NCBI GenBank assembly: GCA_039519185.1
Contig: CM076849.1
Span: 68,318,784 to 68,382,783, forward strand
From: Astragalus membranaceus
Lineage: Eukaryota; Streptophyta; Magnoliopsida; Fabales; Fabaceae
Reading direction: 5' to 3'
Length of the DNA: 64,000 nt
Positions 11,690 through 23,429 of this stretch are shown here, piece after piece (the first letter of the stretch is position 1; each line of letters opens with the position of its first letter). Below the pieces are notes generated by a model. It was not told the DNA's origin and ran no database searches. It saw only the letters and a program-made list of their open reading frames with translations. The position numbers and the translations under genes are program-made.

Positions 11690-12310
11690 GTAAAAATGAG
11701 GAAAAAGTAAAATGAGATTTAATATAAAATATACACTCCTGTTAGTGCTCCCGTTGACGCTCCCATTGGCGCTCCTGTTGCCTCTCTCGTTGCCGCTCCC
11801 GTTTGCGCTTCGGTTGGCACCCTTGTTGCTGCTTTCGTTATTGTTTTTTTTTAGGAAAAATGACTTTGGAATTTTTGCGGTATCGCTTTTTTTGGACAAT
11901 TGGTAGTGGTTAAATTTATTTATTTTATTAGTTTGAGTAGATTATAGTAATTAGTAAATTCTACATAATTTAATATTAATTTACTAAATTATATGTAGTT
12001 ATTGATTTTTTACAAATAAATAAGTTAAAAAAATTTGAGTAGATTATTGATTTTTAATATAAAATATGCACCCCAGTTGGCGCTCCAGTTGCTGCTCCCA
12101 TTGGCTCTCTCGTTTGTGCTTTCGTTGGCACTCCCGTTGCTGTTCTCGTTGACGCTCCCCTGCGGCTCACAAAAAAAAAGCAAATGAGACTTAATTATTG
12201 ATTTTTTTAGGAAAAATTTATTTCGGAATATTTGCTAGCGGTATCACTTTTTTTACATTAATTGGTAGTGCTTGAATTAAGTGGTTAGGGTAGATTATAG
12301 TAAATTCTAT
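11690..12310. repeat. Duplicated block with about 12-bp GCTCCCGTTG minisatellite
   Basis: Two related blocks (about 11690-11960 and 12050-12310) each contain a run of a degenerate 12-bp unit close to GCGCTCCCGTTG (11740-11830 and 12068-12165). Each run is followed by a shared tail (GGAATTTTTGCGGTATCGC / GGAATATTTGCTAGCGGTATCAC). Short Leu/Pro/Ala-rich frames through it are translated repeat. Confidence 0.6.
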
Positions 12311-12630
12311 TTAAATAAATTGATTTAAATATTGACTTTTAAAAAAATGATTTAAAAATGGAAAAAAAGCTTTTTATATAAAAAAATCTGACACGGCGGC
12401 TCAACACGTGCGTCAGTTTTATTTCTGTTTTTGTGCTGCGTTTTGCAGGTTTTTTTTTGTTGATATTTTTTGCTGACTTTTTCAGCTTTTTGCAGCAGTT
12501 TTTTTTAGTTTTTTGTCATTTAGTGGTATTTTTATCAAAACACCCCAATTAAATGACGTGGAAATTTTGGAAGATGTCTAAAATAGACATTGTGCTGATA
12601 CTTAATTTTATTACATTATATTACATTTTT

Positions 12631-13970
12631 ATCATTGGTTTGGGACACTTAGCAATTGTATAAATGGACTACTTTTGACATTTTGTTAGCATATGAATTG
12701 ATTATACTATAGTATTAAATTAGTATTAGATATTAGATTAGGTTAATATTAAATAAATATGTTTGAAGTGTAATAAAATAGAAGTAAATGAGAATAAATA
12801 AAGAGGGAATAAGTAAAAGAGAAAGAAAGGAAAGAGGAGAGAGAGGATATTATGAGAGAGAGAAGAGAATACAATAAATAAAAAAAGAGAGAGGAGAGAG
12901 ATGGTGTGAAAGTGTGTAAGAGAAAATGTAAAAAGTTGTAAAAAGTTGAGATTTTTTGTCTTTTAGTGGTAAAATGTCTAAAATGCCCAAAAAAGTTGGA
13001 CACGTGGCACGTTAGTGGAATGTCTAAAAATGTCAATTTGCTAGCACATCATTTTACTATATTATTATTATCATTGGTTTGGGACACTTAGCAATTGTAT
13101 AAATGGACTACTTTTGACATTTTGTTAGCATATGAATTGATTATACTATAGTATTAAATTAGTATTAGATATTAGATTAGGTTAATATTAAATAAATATG
13201 TTTGAAGTGTAATAAAATAGAAGTAAATGAGAATAAATAAAGAGGGAATAAGTAAAAGAGAAAGAAAGGAAAGAGGAGAGAGAGGATATTATGAGAGAGA
13301 GAAGAGAATACAATAAATAAAAAAAGAGAGAGGAGAGAGATGGTGTGAAAGTGTGTAAGAGAAAATGTAAAAAGTTGTAAAAAGTTGTAAAAAGTTGAGA
13401 TTTTTTGTCTTTTAGTGGTAAAATGTCTAAAATGCCCAAAAAAGTTGGACACGTGGCACGTTAGTGGAATGTCTAAAAATGTCAATTTGCTAGCACATCA
13501 TTTTACTATATTAGATTATTATCATTGGTTTGGGACACTTAGCAATTGTATAAATGGACTACTTTTGACATTTTGTTAGCATATGAATTGATTATACTAT
13601 AGTATTAAATTAGTATTAGATATTAGATTAGGTTAATATTAAATAAATATGTTTGAAGTGTAATAAAATAGAAGTAAATGAGAATAAATAAAGAGGGAAT
13701 AAGTAAAAGAGAAAGAAAGGAAAGAGGAGAGAGAGGATATTATGAGAGAGAGAAGAGAATACAATAAATAAAAAAAGAGAGAGGAGAGAGATGGTGTGAA
13801 AGTGTGTAAGAGAAAATGTAAAAAGTTGTAAAAAGTTGTAAAAAGTTGAGATTTTTTGTCTTTTAGTGGTAAAATGTCTAAAATGCCCAAAAAAGTTGGA
13901 CACGTGGCACGTTAGTGGAATGTCTAAAAATGTCAATTTGCTAGCACATCATTTTACTATATTAGATAGT
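12631..13970. repeat. Three tandem copies of a 439-451-bp unit
   Basis: Units begin ATCATTGGTTTGGGACACTT at 12631, 13070 and 13521. They are nearly identical over the GA-rich middle and end in TTGCTAGCACATCATTTTAC. The first copy has one fewer AAAAGTTGTAA step. Each carries a G-box core in GGACACGTGGCACG. The S/F/L-rich minus-strand frames repeated here (ends near 13036, 13485, 13936) follow the repeat and are not supported as genes. Confidence 0.9.
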
Positions 13971-14599
13971 TATATTAGATAGTTATATTAGATAGATTAA
14001 ATAGATATTAGATTAGTTGAAAAGACGCTCTCATATTTTATTTTGTATCCTTGCACTTACAAACAATTTTTTTTGCAAAGACAAATAACTCTTGCACCTA
14101 GAAACAAATCCTTGCAACTATAAATAAATAACTCAGTATGACCAAGAGAAATGACAAAGATATCATCATCACATTCAATTCAAAATTTTGAGGAAAATTT
14201 CGACCAAAACAAAATGAGGAAAATGCTTCTAAACAATCTGAAATGTCATGGTAGTTTGAAATAATTCATATCGCTTACTGGCCACCAAATATATATTAGG
14301 GTGAACCGCTCACATTTTAAATGATCAGAATGAATGAGAATTGTAAAATTAAATGTCTTTATGAGCAATAATAATACCCATGAAATGAGAATATGAGAAT
14401 ATCAAATATCAAATACATAAATTTCCTAATAACTTTCTTAATTTAAATTGCATACTTATTATGGGATCCTTTATATTTATTATACTAAATTAATTAAAAA
14501 TGAAAATAATTAAAAAATATCATTAATGCTAAGCAATCCATGAGCCGACACTTGTAATAGCATTTATGAGAGATAATTCCCAAATGTTATAGATAGATA
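13971..14599. other. Intergenic, nothing recognised
   Basis: AT-rich sequence with TTAGATAGTTATA steps at its left edge. No gene or element ends are seen. Confidence 0.5.
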
Positions 14600-15425
14600 C
14601 AAGGTAATCAAAACCGGACCGGACCGGCCGGTTCAACCGGTTGAACCGGGAATCGGACCCCTGTCCGGTCCAGATAGACCCCAGAACCGGATGGCCAAAG
14701 AACCGGTTGAAAAACCGGAAAACCGGTCAAGAACCGGCAAAACCGGCCAGAACCGGTCAAGAACCGGTCAAGAACCGGCCAGAAACCGGTTCTGAGAAAT
14801 GACTTTTTTTTATTATTTTTTTATTTTTTTTTATTTTTTTTAACTGAAATAAAAAAATTTAAACTATTTTTTGTAAAACAAAATGAGTGTCAGGGCTCTA
14901 TTTATATATTTTATATATTATGAAAGCCAAGAATCTCACTTATATTTTGCTGTGCACACTCTAGCTCTATTTATAGAGAAACACAGCTCATTCTTCTTAT
15001 TTGCCATCCGATGTGGGACTAGATATTCACCTTTCAACAACATTAGCTTCATTGTTTGCAATTTTCTTACATGATGTGATCTTTTCTAAATAAAGCGACA
15101 TTAGATTCTTTCTAAATAATGCATTAAAATATATATATTTTAAACATGTCAAACTTTGAGTTTTTTTATACCTACCAATTTTATGTGTAACTTTAACTAA
15201 TGACTTGGATATTATATTGTTGAGCTTAAGTTAAGCATAATTTAATTGTTTGTGGTGTGAAATTTTGGGTATTATGGTTTTTTATCCTTTATATATTGTA
15301 ATAAAAATATTAAATAATATATTTAATTAATTCCGGTTGAACCCCCGGTTCAACCGGTTGAACCCAAGAACCCCTGAACCGCCACCTCTTCCGATTCAAT
15401 GTCCGGTCCGGTTTTGATTACCTTG
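14600..15425. mobile_element. Non-autonomous hAT element, 8-bp TSD
   Basis: The ends are perfect inverted repeats of about 25 bp starting CAAGGTAATCAAAACCGG, with the complement ending CCTTG. The direct repeat GATAGATA flanks it (14592-14599 and 15426-15433), and an 8-bp duplication is diagnostic of hAT. The left subterminal region (14612-14790) is packed with more than ten AACCGG/CCGGTT hexamers; the right end has a smaller cluster at about 15330-15400. These resemble subterminal transposase-binding arrays of hAT elements. No transposase frame exists, so it would depend on an enzyme in trans. Confidence 0.88.
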
Positions 15426-15754
15426 GATAGATATGATATTCTTCATCTTTCCTTTCTCAACCTTTTTCTTTCTCGTCTCCACTAAATTAATAAGGTGATG
15501 TATAATGCAGTACAGAATTGAGGCAAAAATCCAACTGTTAAGTTGTCCTCTACTTATTTCTCCTGGTCTCAGCACACAGGGTTTGAGGATCAGCCCACAG
15601 TTGAAGAATATTGATGCCCTCACCACTTGTGTTAGGGTGGGTACCATTGTGGGGCTAAACCTGTATCTTCCATTTAAAGTTTCATCTGAGTTAGTTTATA
15701 TCCCATATAATAAAGGCAGACTCTATTAACGGAGAACATAGCCTACGAATGTAC
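15426..15754. other. Unrecognised; 74-codon frame at 15505-15729
   Basis: A short plus-strand frame (MQYRIEAK...) of ordinary composition is present. I recognise no domain and see no splice or promoter context, so I do not call a gene. Confidence 0.3.
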
Positions 15755-15860
15755 CCCAATTGTTTTTTTGGTTCGAGACGATCGCTGGCTACTCACACAG
15801 TGTCCCAACACTGACAACGAATGACTAATATGCGCTCGTGCGTTGGGCCAATGACATTAC
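15755..15860 (-). repeat. SINE-like dispersed repeat, copy 1
   Basis: The reverse complement matches the repeats at 23430-23585 and 41570-41755, through ATTAGTCATTCGTTG, GTTGGGACACT and GTAGCCAGCRAT in the same order. It ends in a T-run on the plus strand, i.e. an A-run 3' tail. Confidence 0.55.
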
Positions 15861-16299
15861 TGTCAACGATTACACTGACCAACCCATTGTTTGATTAATA
15901 ATCATATGGGGCCAAAGTTAAATTTATTTATTTAAATTTTATATATTACTAGGGCCCCTTTGTTTGTAACTTTTCCAAGACAAAATACTTTTTTAATCAC
16001 AAAAAATGTTTAAAATATATATTCCCCTAGTTTGATAAACAAGCAAAAAAATCATCTTCACATTTATTAATAAGAAAAATGGTAAATCTCATTCAAGTTT
16101 TTTAAAAGACTCAAATTAACCCTCATAAACACTTGTTTCATGAGAATAAAATAGTTATTAGAGAATAAAATCAAAATTAATCGAAGAGTGATTTATGAGT
16201 AATAGTATTAAAGATGATATTTTGTTTTGACCAGATAGTATTAAAGATGATAGAAATAGTTAATACTTACTTATATTCTTTTTTTCGGTATTTAGACGG
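15861..16299. other. AT-rich intergenic stretch
   Basis: GGGCCCCTTTGTTTG near 15953 looks like a MITE left end, but I find no matching right end. Nothing else is recognised. Confidence 0.35.
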
Positions 16300-16412
16300 A
16301 GTGGTTACTGCCACTAGAAATTCACACACACACAATTGTGAGGTCACGAGTTCGAACTCAGGATTTGATATCCAGCCTAACAATTTTGGCATTTGCCAGT
16401 TGAGCTAGACCT
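16300..16412 (-). repeat. tRNA-derived SINE-like element
   Basis: Read on the minus strand there is an A-box-like TAGCTCAACTGG (16396-16407) and about 50 bp downstream a B-box-like GAGTTCGAACTC (16348-16359). That is the internal RNA polymerase III promoter layout of tRNA-derived SINEs. It ends toward a TG-rich run and an A-rich tail. No tRNA cloverleaf can be built, so it is not a tRNA gene. Confidence 0.55.
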
Positions 16413-16551
16413 TACGAATATATACTTACTTATATTTAGAACCACTAAACATAATGTTCGAAACCGAAGAGAATAGATTTATAATCTAATTTTATAAAAT
16501 AAATCTAAGATAAATTGAGAGGTAAATTTTAGAGAATTAAACATACCATTG

Positions 16552-16704
16552 TACTTCCTCTGGATTCGTTTTTAAGCAAAAAATCACTTTTTAAATTTAT
16601 TGAATAATAAATGTATCTAGATTATAATATAGTCTAGATACATCAATTACTCAATTAATCAAAAAAATAGTTTTTTTTGCTTAAAATCAAGTCCTGAGGA
16701 ATTA
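16552..16704. mobile_element. Stowaway-like MITE (degenerate)
   Basis: The ends are imperfect inverted repeats: TTCCTCTGGATTCG...TTTTAAGCAAAA on the left and its complement, ending TCCTGAGGAATTA, on the right. TA lies at each edge, as expected for Tc1/mariner-type MITEs. The centre is an imperfect palindrome around ATCTAGA. Confidence 0.55.
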
Positions 16705-17592
16705 AATTGTAACACAAAAAAATATTGCGTCTGAAAAGTTAATTAAATGATAATAAAAAGTTTAGATAAATATTTAGTTAATTAAGTATATATATACATT
16801 TAACTTAACCAAATATTAAAGAGTAATTTTAAATGTCAAATCAGTATTTTAGTTTCTAATAAAATACCGCCCTCAATATAAAACAATTAAACTCTAATTT
16901 TTTTGACAAAAACAATTAAAATATAATTAACAGGCATTTCTTTGTGTGTTTGATATTATCAGAATTGACAACATTATGCTCCATTTAAGACAAAAGTTGG
17001 TGTTTGTCAATTGTCATTGTATAAAAAAATATATAAATATATGATAATAATTCATGTTTGCCAAATGAGGAGTGAGGCAATGCTGAAAAAAAGCAATTCC
17101 TATCCGCAGGCCAGTTAGCTTGATAGTGACTTCGTGCAGCTGAACCGTTTCATCCAGTTTTTGTCCTTTTGGGCCGCCGTATGATCGAATTTCTTTACCC
17201 AAGTTGACACTCAGTGAGAACAAATACGCCTACCCCAAATATGTCATTATGTTGTATCGTGATTCTTGAATCGGTGAAAAAAGAAGGATATAGGTAAATA
17301 TTCTCTGGTTTAATCTGAGACGTACAACAATCGTGACTACTTTAACGAGACCCACGATCTTACCGTAGGACCCATTGAAACACAAAACTATGCTATCTTC
17401 CGGTCAAACCATTTTAGTTTCCATCAACTTTAATTATCTTTTTTTTTTTGACTCCAATCAACTTTAATTATCAAAAGTAGTTTTATTTACAATATTTAAT
17501 AAAGTTGTAATTATATCTTAATTTATGTTTACAAAAATATTTACAAAATAATATTACAACATGTCACGGTAGTCAAATGTCATTATATTCTC
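16705..17592. other. AT-rich intergenic stretch
   Basis: A 16-base direct repeat (ATCAACTTTAATTATC) brackets a T-run near 17421-17475. The 69-codon minus frame at 17014-17223 is not recognisable. Confidence 0.4.
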
Positions 17593-17595
17593 TTA

Positions 17596-17828
17596 GGGTA
17601 TGTTTGGGATGAGGAATTGGCAAGGGTTTGGAGGGGAGGGTTTAGTCGATATTTTGATATCTATTTGAGATTTTGAAAAATTGAAAAACTAACATGATTG
17701 ATAATGATAAAACATTGTTAATCATACTTTATTTTTGTTTAAAAACATTTTATAGTTTCCTTAATTTACGATTGAAAACCAAGTCCTCCCATTCTCTCCC
17801 CTCCTAAACCTACCATCCAAACATACCC
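17596..17828. mobile_element. Tourist/Harbinger-like MITE, TTA TSD
   Basis: A 233-bp element with inverted ends GGGTATGTTTGG / CCAAACATACCC is flanked on both sides by TTA (17593-17595, 17829-17831). A 3-bp TTA duplication is typical of PIF/Harbinger MITEs. No coding capacity. Confidence 0.75.
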
Positions 17829-17831
17829 TTA

Positions 17832-18420
17832 ATTTCATTATATTTTTTTATAATACCTTTAAAAATTATAATTAAATTCAAGTAGCAAAATGATAATATT
17901 TTAAACTAATAAAATTAGAGTATACTCGGTGGTATGGAATTCTTAAGTGTGGCCGTTGGAATGTGTGGTATTTATTTACTACTTTGTTTTCTAAAACAAA
18001 CCATTAGAGAAGTTAAGGCTCTATTTGGCAAGGTAAATTTGCTAGTTTATAGTGGGTAATTTATAGCAGATAAGCTATTTGTACGTATTTGACGCTAGTA
18101 ACTTATAGCATTTTTTCAATAGCTTATTGCAATTTTTGAAATGCTACTTTAATTAGCGTTTAAGTTTATAGTTTATAGCGTTTCACTTTTTCTCTCGTAT
18201 TTATACTTGTTACTTTATTTAAATTCCTAATTTATCTTTTATTAAATGATTATTCTCTCTCATTTTTAAATATTAATTAAAAATATTTATTTATATCATT
18301 TTATATTAATAAGCCAGTTGAACCTCTGATTCAAAATAACTATTGTAATTTTGGAAGGTAAATTTAATTTATTTCAGTTTTTACATTATTCATTGTACAG
18401 GGACGTTAATTTGGGCATGT
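17832..18420. other. Intergenic with CTTATAGC-type repeat relic
   Basis: Around 18005-18210 there are repeated TTATAGC words resembling the CTTATAG-rich MITEs seen inside the 3.4-kb array, but ends are not definable. Otherwise AT-rich and empty. Confidence 0.35.
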
Positions 18421-18424
18421 CAGT

Positions 18425-18850
18425 CACAGGCACGTGAAAAAATGCGTTGGTCGTCAAAGATTGGCTGCACGATGGAAAAATCACCGCAAAAAATTGCAAA
18501 ACCCACCACCCCTCCTCATTCGCCAACACTCATCAGTCATCGCTTGACTCCTCTATTCCACGTCAGCATCCAGTCCCTTATCTCCACGTCACCCTCCCTA
18601 CCCAAGTACTAGTATAGTTAATCTCGCAGCCAGATCCAACGGTTCTCATTCCTTGTTCTAGACTCTTCCACGAGCTGAATCAAAAGTAAGGAGCACGAAA
18701 CTGGTCAAGTTCTAACCATGGTTAGTTTCTTAACCCGACTCCACGCATCGGGTTAAAGCAGGACGTTCCTAACGTGAGCTAGAGCGAGCGAACAAACAAT
18801 CAACGAGAAATACAAAGTGAGAAAAAAGAAGAAAGACAATAATATAAAAA
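18425..18850 (+). promoter_or_regulatory. Putative promoter of the PI4K gamma gene
   Basis: The region upstream of the kinase has a G-box CACGTG (18431-18436), two CCACGTCA-type ACGT elements (about 18558 and 18585) and a TATA-like TATAAAAA at 18843-18850. The ACGT elements are commonly bound by bZIP factors. The transcription start is inferred to be shortly after 18870; no direct evidence fixes it. Confidence 0.45.
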
Positions 18851-19027
18851 GAGAAACAGAAAGTGAGTTCGTTCAAGCTTTTGTGCTATTGTTTTTGCTT
18901 GAACTAGAAATTCCTCCGAGTCGACTCGGACGAGTTGCCTCACGGTTCCGTTCCGTTCTCTGACTCGGTTTCCTTCAGATCTCGCATTGAGTTCGAATTC
19001 GAAGCTTTTTGATTCCCTTGCTTAGGG

Positions 19028-19386
19028 GTATATTTCAGTCCTTACGTTTAATTTTTTGTTATGTGAAGTAATTGAGCCATTGAATAGATCAAATTACTGT
19101 GGAAGTTTTTTTTTCTACTTCTTCTCAAAATCTTCATTCATTGTTCTTATTGATGCTTAGAAACTGCACGTGTAGAAAGGCTTTGAAGTAATGTGCACTG
19201 TGCAGTGAATGTTGAAAAACGGAAGCTTAGTTAACTGTTATACGTGTTTTTACTTTGAAAATTAAGTTTGTATTGAACCTAGTCATCTTTCCGCGTGATT
19301 CGTGTGTATAATAATAAGCTCGTTTTGTAACTGCCTTTGAATTTTTAACTGAAAAATCTAAAACCTCTTTATGTTTATTTTTGCAG
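19028..19386 (+). other. Putative 5'-UTR intron of the PI4K gamma gene
   Basis: A donor-like GTATAT (19028) and an acceptor TTTTTGCAG ending at 19386 bracket T-rich sequence before the start codon. Leader introns are common for this gene family in plants. The donor choice is uncertain. Confidence 0.4.
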
Positions 19387-19589
19387 ATTAAGTTCTTTTA
19401 TATAAGCACGATGGCCTTGTTGTGAATTTGATGTAGCATTCGCCGACTGTCTATTTTCTTTTACTATATCCTTTCATCGTTTTGGTGCTTCTTCACCAGT
19501 GAGTTGTTAGTTCCATTGATTTATGATCGTTGAGGTGTAAAGCATTATTTGGCTTTGAAGAAGAAGCTTTGTTGGTTCTGTGTTGGTTT

Positions 19590-21500
19590 ATGTCGCGGAA
19601 ACTAGAGAGCCCTGTTCAGACACAAATGGCAGTTGCAGTGATGAGAAGCCCTCTTGGGAGCCAGAGCCAGAGGCAACCAGCTGGGAGAAGACGTGTATTT
19701 GTTCAAACAGATAAAGGTTGTGTCGTTGGAATGGATTTGGATCGCGGCGACAATGCGCACACCGTGAAGAGGAGATTGCAGCTTGCACTTAATGTCCCTA
19801 TTGAAGAGAGTTCACTTACTTTTGGGGATATTGTTTTGAACAATGACCTTAGTGCTGTTAGAAATGATTCCCCTCTTTTGCTTACAAGGAATCTCATACA
19901 TAGAAGTTCATCCACTCCTTGTTTGTCCCCAACTGGAAGAGATATCCAGCTAAGGGATAAGAGTGGTCCTATTGAGATTTTGGGGCAATCTAAACGCCTT
20001 GATAAGATGAAACACATGGTTAGGGATATTGTTAAGGCTATTAAGATGGGGATTGATCCTCTTCCTGTTAATGGTGGGCTTGGAGGTGCTTATTATTTTA
20101 GAAACACTGAAGGGGATAGTGTTGCTATTGTGAAGCCGACGGATGAGGAGCCTTTCGCCCCGAATAATCCAAAAGGTTTTGTTGGTAAGGCTCTTGGACA
20201 GCCTGGGCTGAAACGATCGGTTCGGGTTGGGGAGACCGGGTTCAGGGAGGTTGCGGCTTATCTTCTTGACTATGATCATTTTGCTAATGTGCCTCCTACT
20301 GCTTTGGTGAAGGTTACTCACTCGATCTTCAATGTCAATGATGAGGTCAATGGGAATTGTTTTAGGAGGAAAAGGCAGGTTAGCAAGATTGCTTCCTTTC
20401 AGCAGTTCATAAAACATGATTTTGATGCTAGTGATCACGGGACGTCGAATTTCCCGGTTGCTTCGGTGCATCGTATAGGGATATTAGATATTAGGATTCT
20501 TAACACGGATAGACATGCTGGGAACTTGTTGGTTAGAAAAAATGGTGGTGGCATTGGGAGTTTTGGTCAGGTGGAGTTGATTCCTATTGATCATGGGCTT
20601 TGCTTGCCGGAGACTTTGGAGGATCCGTATTTTGAGTGGATCCATTGGCCTCAGGCTTCGATTCCGTTTTCTGAGGAGGAGCTTGCCTACATTGCTAATC
20701 TTGACCCTGTTCGAGACTGCGAGATGCTTAGGATGGAACTGCCCATGATTCGAGAGGCTTGTTTGAGAGTGTTGGTGCTATGCACTATATTTCTCAAAGA
20801 GGCTGCTGCTTCTGGTCTTTGTCTTGCCGAAATTGGCGAGATGATGACTCGGGAGTTTCACCGAGGCGAGGAGGAGCCCAGTGAACTTGAGGTTGTTTGT
20901 TTGGAGGTGAGGAGGATGTTGGCTGAGAGGGGGCAACTGTCTCCTAGGATTGAAATGGGTGCTGATGACGAATTCCAGTTTGATTTAGACTGTGATGAAG
21001 TTGGATCAGATTTCACTCCAAAGATGGCAATGGCAATGGATGAACTTCTATCCAGAGCAACTTTTCAGCCTGCATTCGCGAATGGGCATGCTCGCAGCCC
21101 ACTTTCAAAATTGGATGAGAGCATTGAAGAAGAAGAGGAGGAAAGAGGTGCAGAATCTCCCCATGGATTCGGTAGTTTCTTTACTAAAGAAAAAATTCCA
21201 ACTATTTCGGAGCTTTCCGTGTCGCTGAAAAGCACCACGGTCTCGGAGAAAAGCCAGAAATTTTCTGGAGGAAAAGCGGATAAGGGCTATTTTGTGAATA
21301 CATCATCTGGTCACAGGAGTGCTAATGAGCAGCTTCCTGCGAGCATTAGCTTTGTGAAGCTTGCAGATATGCCTGAAGATGAATGGACATTGTTTCTAGA
21401 GAAGTTTCACGAGCTGCTGTATCCAGCATTTGCTAAGAGGAAATCCATAACTTTAGGCCAGAGGCAGAGACAGAGGCTTGGTACTTCATGCCAGTTTTGA
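19590..21500 (+). CDS. PI4KG: Phosphatidylinositol 4-kinase gamma (ubiquitin-like domain type)
   Basis: A 636-residue protein of the plant PI4K gamma class (gamma 5/7 type), complete and intronless in its coding part. Residues about 35-101 form the single N-terminal ubiquitin-like domain. The PI3/4-kinase domain follows: a glycine-rich GGLGGAYYF loop (162-170) with Lys182 in VAIVKPTDEEP, the catalytic loop NTDRHAGN (305-312), and the metal-binding IDHG (333-336). An acidic linker (Glu run near 528) precedes a conserved tail ending RQRQRLGTSCQF. The start at 19590 is chosen over the in-frame ATG at 19530 because MSRKLESPVQTQMAVAV is the conserved family N-terminus. Members are assigned to type II PI4K-like kinases; some Arabidopsis members are reported to act as protein kinases on ubiquitin-pathway proteins, so lipid kinase activity should not be assumed. 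All key kinase motifs are intact. Confidence 0.97.
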   Translation: MSRKLESPVQTQMAVAVMRSPLGSQSQRQPAGRRRVFVQTDKGCVVGMDLDRGDNAHTVKRRLQLALNVPIEESSLTFGDIVLNNDLSAVRNDSPLLLTRNLIHRSSSTPCLSPTGRDIQLRDKSGPIEILGQSKRLDKMKHMVRDIVKAIKMGIDPLPVNGGLGGAYYFRNTEGDSVAIVKPTDEEPFAPNNPKGFVGKALGQPGLKRSVRVGETGFREVAAYLLDYDHFANVPPTALVKVTHSIFNVNDEVNGNCFRRKRQVSKIASFQQFIKHDFDASDHGTSNFPVASVHRIGILDIRILNTDRHAGNLLVRKNGGGIGSFGQVELIPIDHGLCLPETLEDPYFEWIHWPQASIPFSEEELAYIANLDPVRDCEMLRMELPMIREACLRVLVLCTIFLKEAAASGLCLAEIGEMMTREFHRGEEEPSELEVVCLEVRRMLAERGQLSPRIEMGADDEFQFDLDCDEVGSDFTPKMAMAMDELLSRATFQPAFANGHARSPLSKLDESIEEEEEERGAESPHGFGSFFTKEKIPTISELSVSLKSTTVSEKSQKFSGGKADKGYFVNTSSGHRSANEQLPASISFVKLADMPEDEWTLFLEKFHELLYPAFAKRKSITLGQRQRQRLGTSCQF

Positions 21501-23425
21501 AGTTGAGTAATACTTTGGTATCATAGAGAAAACTATAATATGAAGAATAAGCCTTAATAGGTTTCCGGGAGATTGCAGGATTGTTAGAATGGTTCTGGTT
21601 TGAGATTTCAATGAGTGGTTAGTTGAGGGTAGGAAGAAGAACCACTGTAAATATGCTTGGCATTTTGATTTTATGATTTCATTGCTTCTTTTTTTATTTT
21701 TTTTTCCTCTTTTCCCCCTTACCTGTTCTCTTTGACTTGTCTGATAAATAACTTGTAGCATAAAATTGTGAAATGAAATTTATGTATATAATGAATGATA
21801 TGTAACCTTTTTAACTTACTTTGATTCCTACACATTTATTTTCTGGAATAGCACAGTTCAAGTATTGCATTCCTTTCTGCACTCTTTAAGTCTGAAGTGA
21901 ATTACTTATAGAACGATTGTTGGAATGGCACATTTGTTCTCTGGTTTTTGCAGAATCAGCTTGCTCTTTACTGCTATTTGTCAGCTGGTTGGGGTGGACT
22001 GTAATACTCAACAATTATTTTATTATTTGTAAAAATAATGCTCATGGTTGTAAGTCTTTCCAGTTATATTACTATGCTTTTGTATAAATATACCAAACAC
22101 TCTTATAGGAGTGAATCACTCTCCTTGTTTTGGTGAGTTGGTGAAATTGAAAAAATCAATGAAGCTTACACATTTGATTTTGGTTAGCAACAACTTAATG
22201 CATATGGAACATGATGAGAAGAAGTGGCAGGAATATCAGAGTTAGTGGAACATATAAAGTTCATTTCATGGTTTTGGTTTATTGATAGAGTAGGTAGAAA
22301 AACTAGTTCTGTATATTAGGTCTAGTGATGTAATCTCTTAGTGTTTGAAAAGGTTTACAATAAAAAAAGACTATGCTTTAGTACAGCTTTACAATCAATT
22401 CAATAGTTTTGTCTATTGCATAGTCTTAAATGCATTGTACTTGGGTTCAATCTTCATTAATTGATTCTAGGAAATATGTTTTGCTTTAATCTCTTCTGTC
22501 TAAAATTTCAAAAGTTTGATGTACTTGGTCCCTTTCTTATCCTTGAGCACGTTGTTGGCACTTGTTTTCTCTGATAAAGTCACATTGGGTGGCGAACATA
22601 GAGGAATCAACATTAATCAAAACAGGGATCTTTTGTTGGTTAGTCATGCTGCAACAAATCCTGTTAAACCGGCCACTTATTTTTTAATCAAGATATTATA
22701 TGAAAAAATTGTATATAGATAGGCCTAGTTTGATCACTATAGTTACCTTAAGCCAAACAAAATTGTGTAAATCATTATTTATGTTGTAAGCAACTTAATA
22801 AAAAAGCAAAGTTCCTTTTGGATGTTCTCTAAATATGTGACTTATTAATGCTGTGTGTAGAAATGGACACAAACAAGTATTACTTGTGCAACAACAGAAC
22901 AGCTGAAGAGCTAAAAAACAAACATAGCCGATGCTGAAAGTGAAAGTTGTTATGCAGATACTAAAAGCCACAAACTATTGATTTCAAGGTTGGCCTTTCA
23001 TCATTTCAAGGGGCTTTATTCTATAAACTGTATTGGTTGTAATTAGTTGCCAGTATAATTTTTTATGTCATAAATTCTCCTGTCTTCAGGAAAAGGAGCA
23101 ATGCTTCTCTTTTTTTATTACCTTGTAAAAGCTTAGTGCAAAATGACTAAAGAATGATTTGTTAGATTAGATTAGATGTAATATAGGATATCCTATAAAT
23201 ATGTTTAGAGATTATTGGAGGTCAAAATGATAAACACTGTAGAGTACCAAGAGGCATATGATTCTTCCATTCTCTTAAACAAGAAGCTTCAAAACCCTCA
23301 CTAATATCACTCTAAATTGATTAGACTAGTTTGCGTAAAAGTGGCATTTCAAGGAGTAGATATTTTTCAAAAGAAATGAAGATGTGTAATACAGTGTTAC
23401 AAAAGTTTTAACTAATACCATGGGA
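21501..23425. other. Kinase 3' UTR and intergenic sequence
   Basis: The first 300 bases are probably 3' UTR, with AATGAAAT-like poly(A) signals near 21770-21800. The rest is AT-rich. The 68-codon frame at 22516-22722 has no recognisable domain. Confidence 0.4.
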
Positions 23426-23429
23426 TAGG

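Noticed and set aside
12749..13936. Repeated minus-strand frames (MTFLDIPLTCHVSNFFG...)
   Set aside because: They lie in the 450-bp tandem repeat and consist largely of complement of GA tract; copy identity reflects recent duplication, not selection.
16340..16412. tRNA gene
   Set aside because: A- and B-box-like words exist but no acceptor, anticodon or T-stem pairing can be formed; a SINE fits better.
17421..17475. 16-base direct repeat around a T-run as a retroposon TSD
   Set aside because: The enclosed sequence is only a few tens of bases and has no element structure.
19530..19589. Upstream in-frame ATG for the kinase
   Set aside because: The 20 extra residues do not resemble the family N-terminus, whereas MSRKLESPVQTQMAVAV from 19590 does.
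22516..22722. 68-codon frame downstream of the kinase
   Set aside because: No recognisable motif, no promoter or splice context; length expected by chance.
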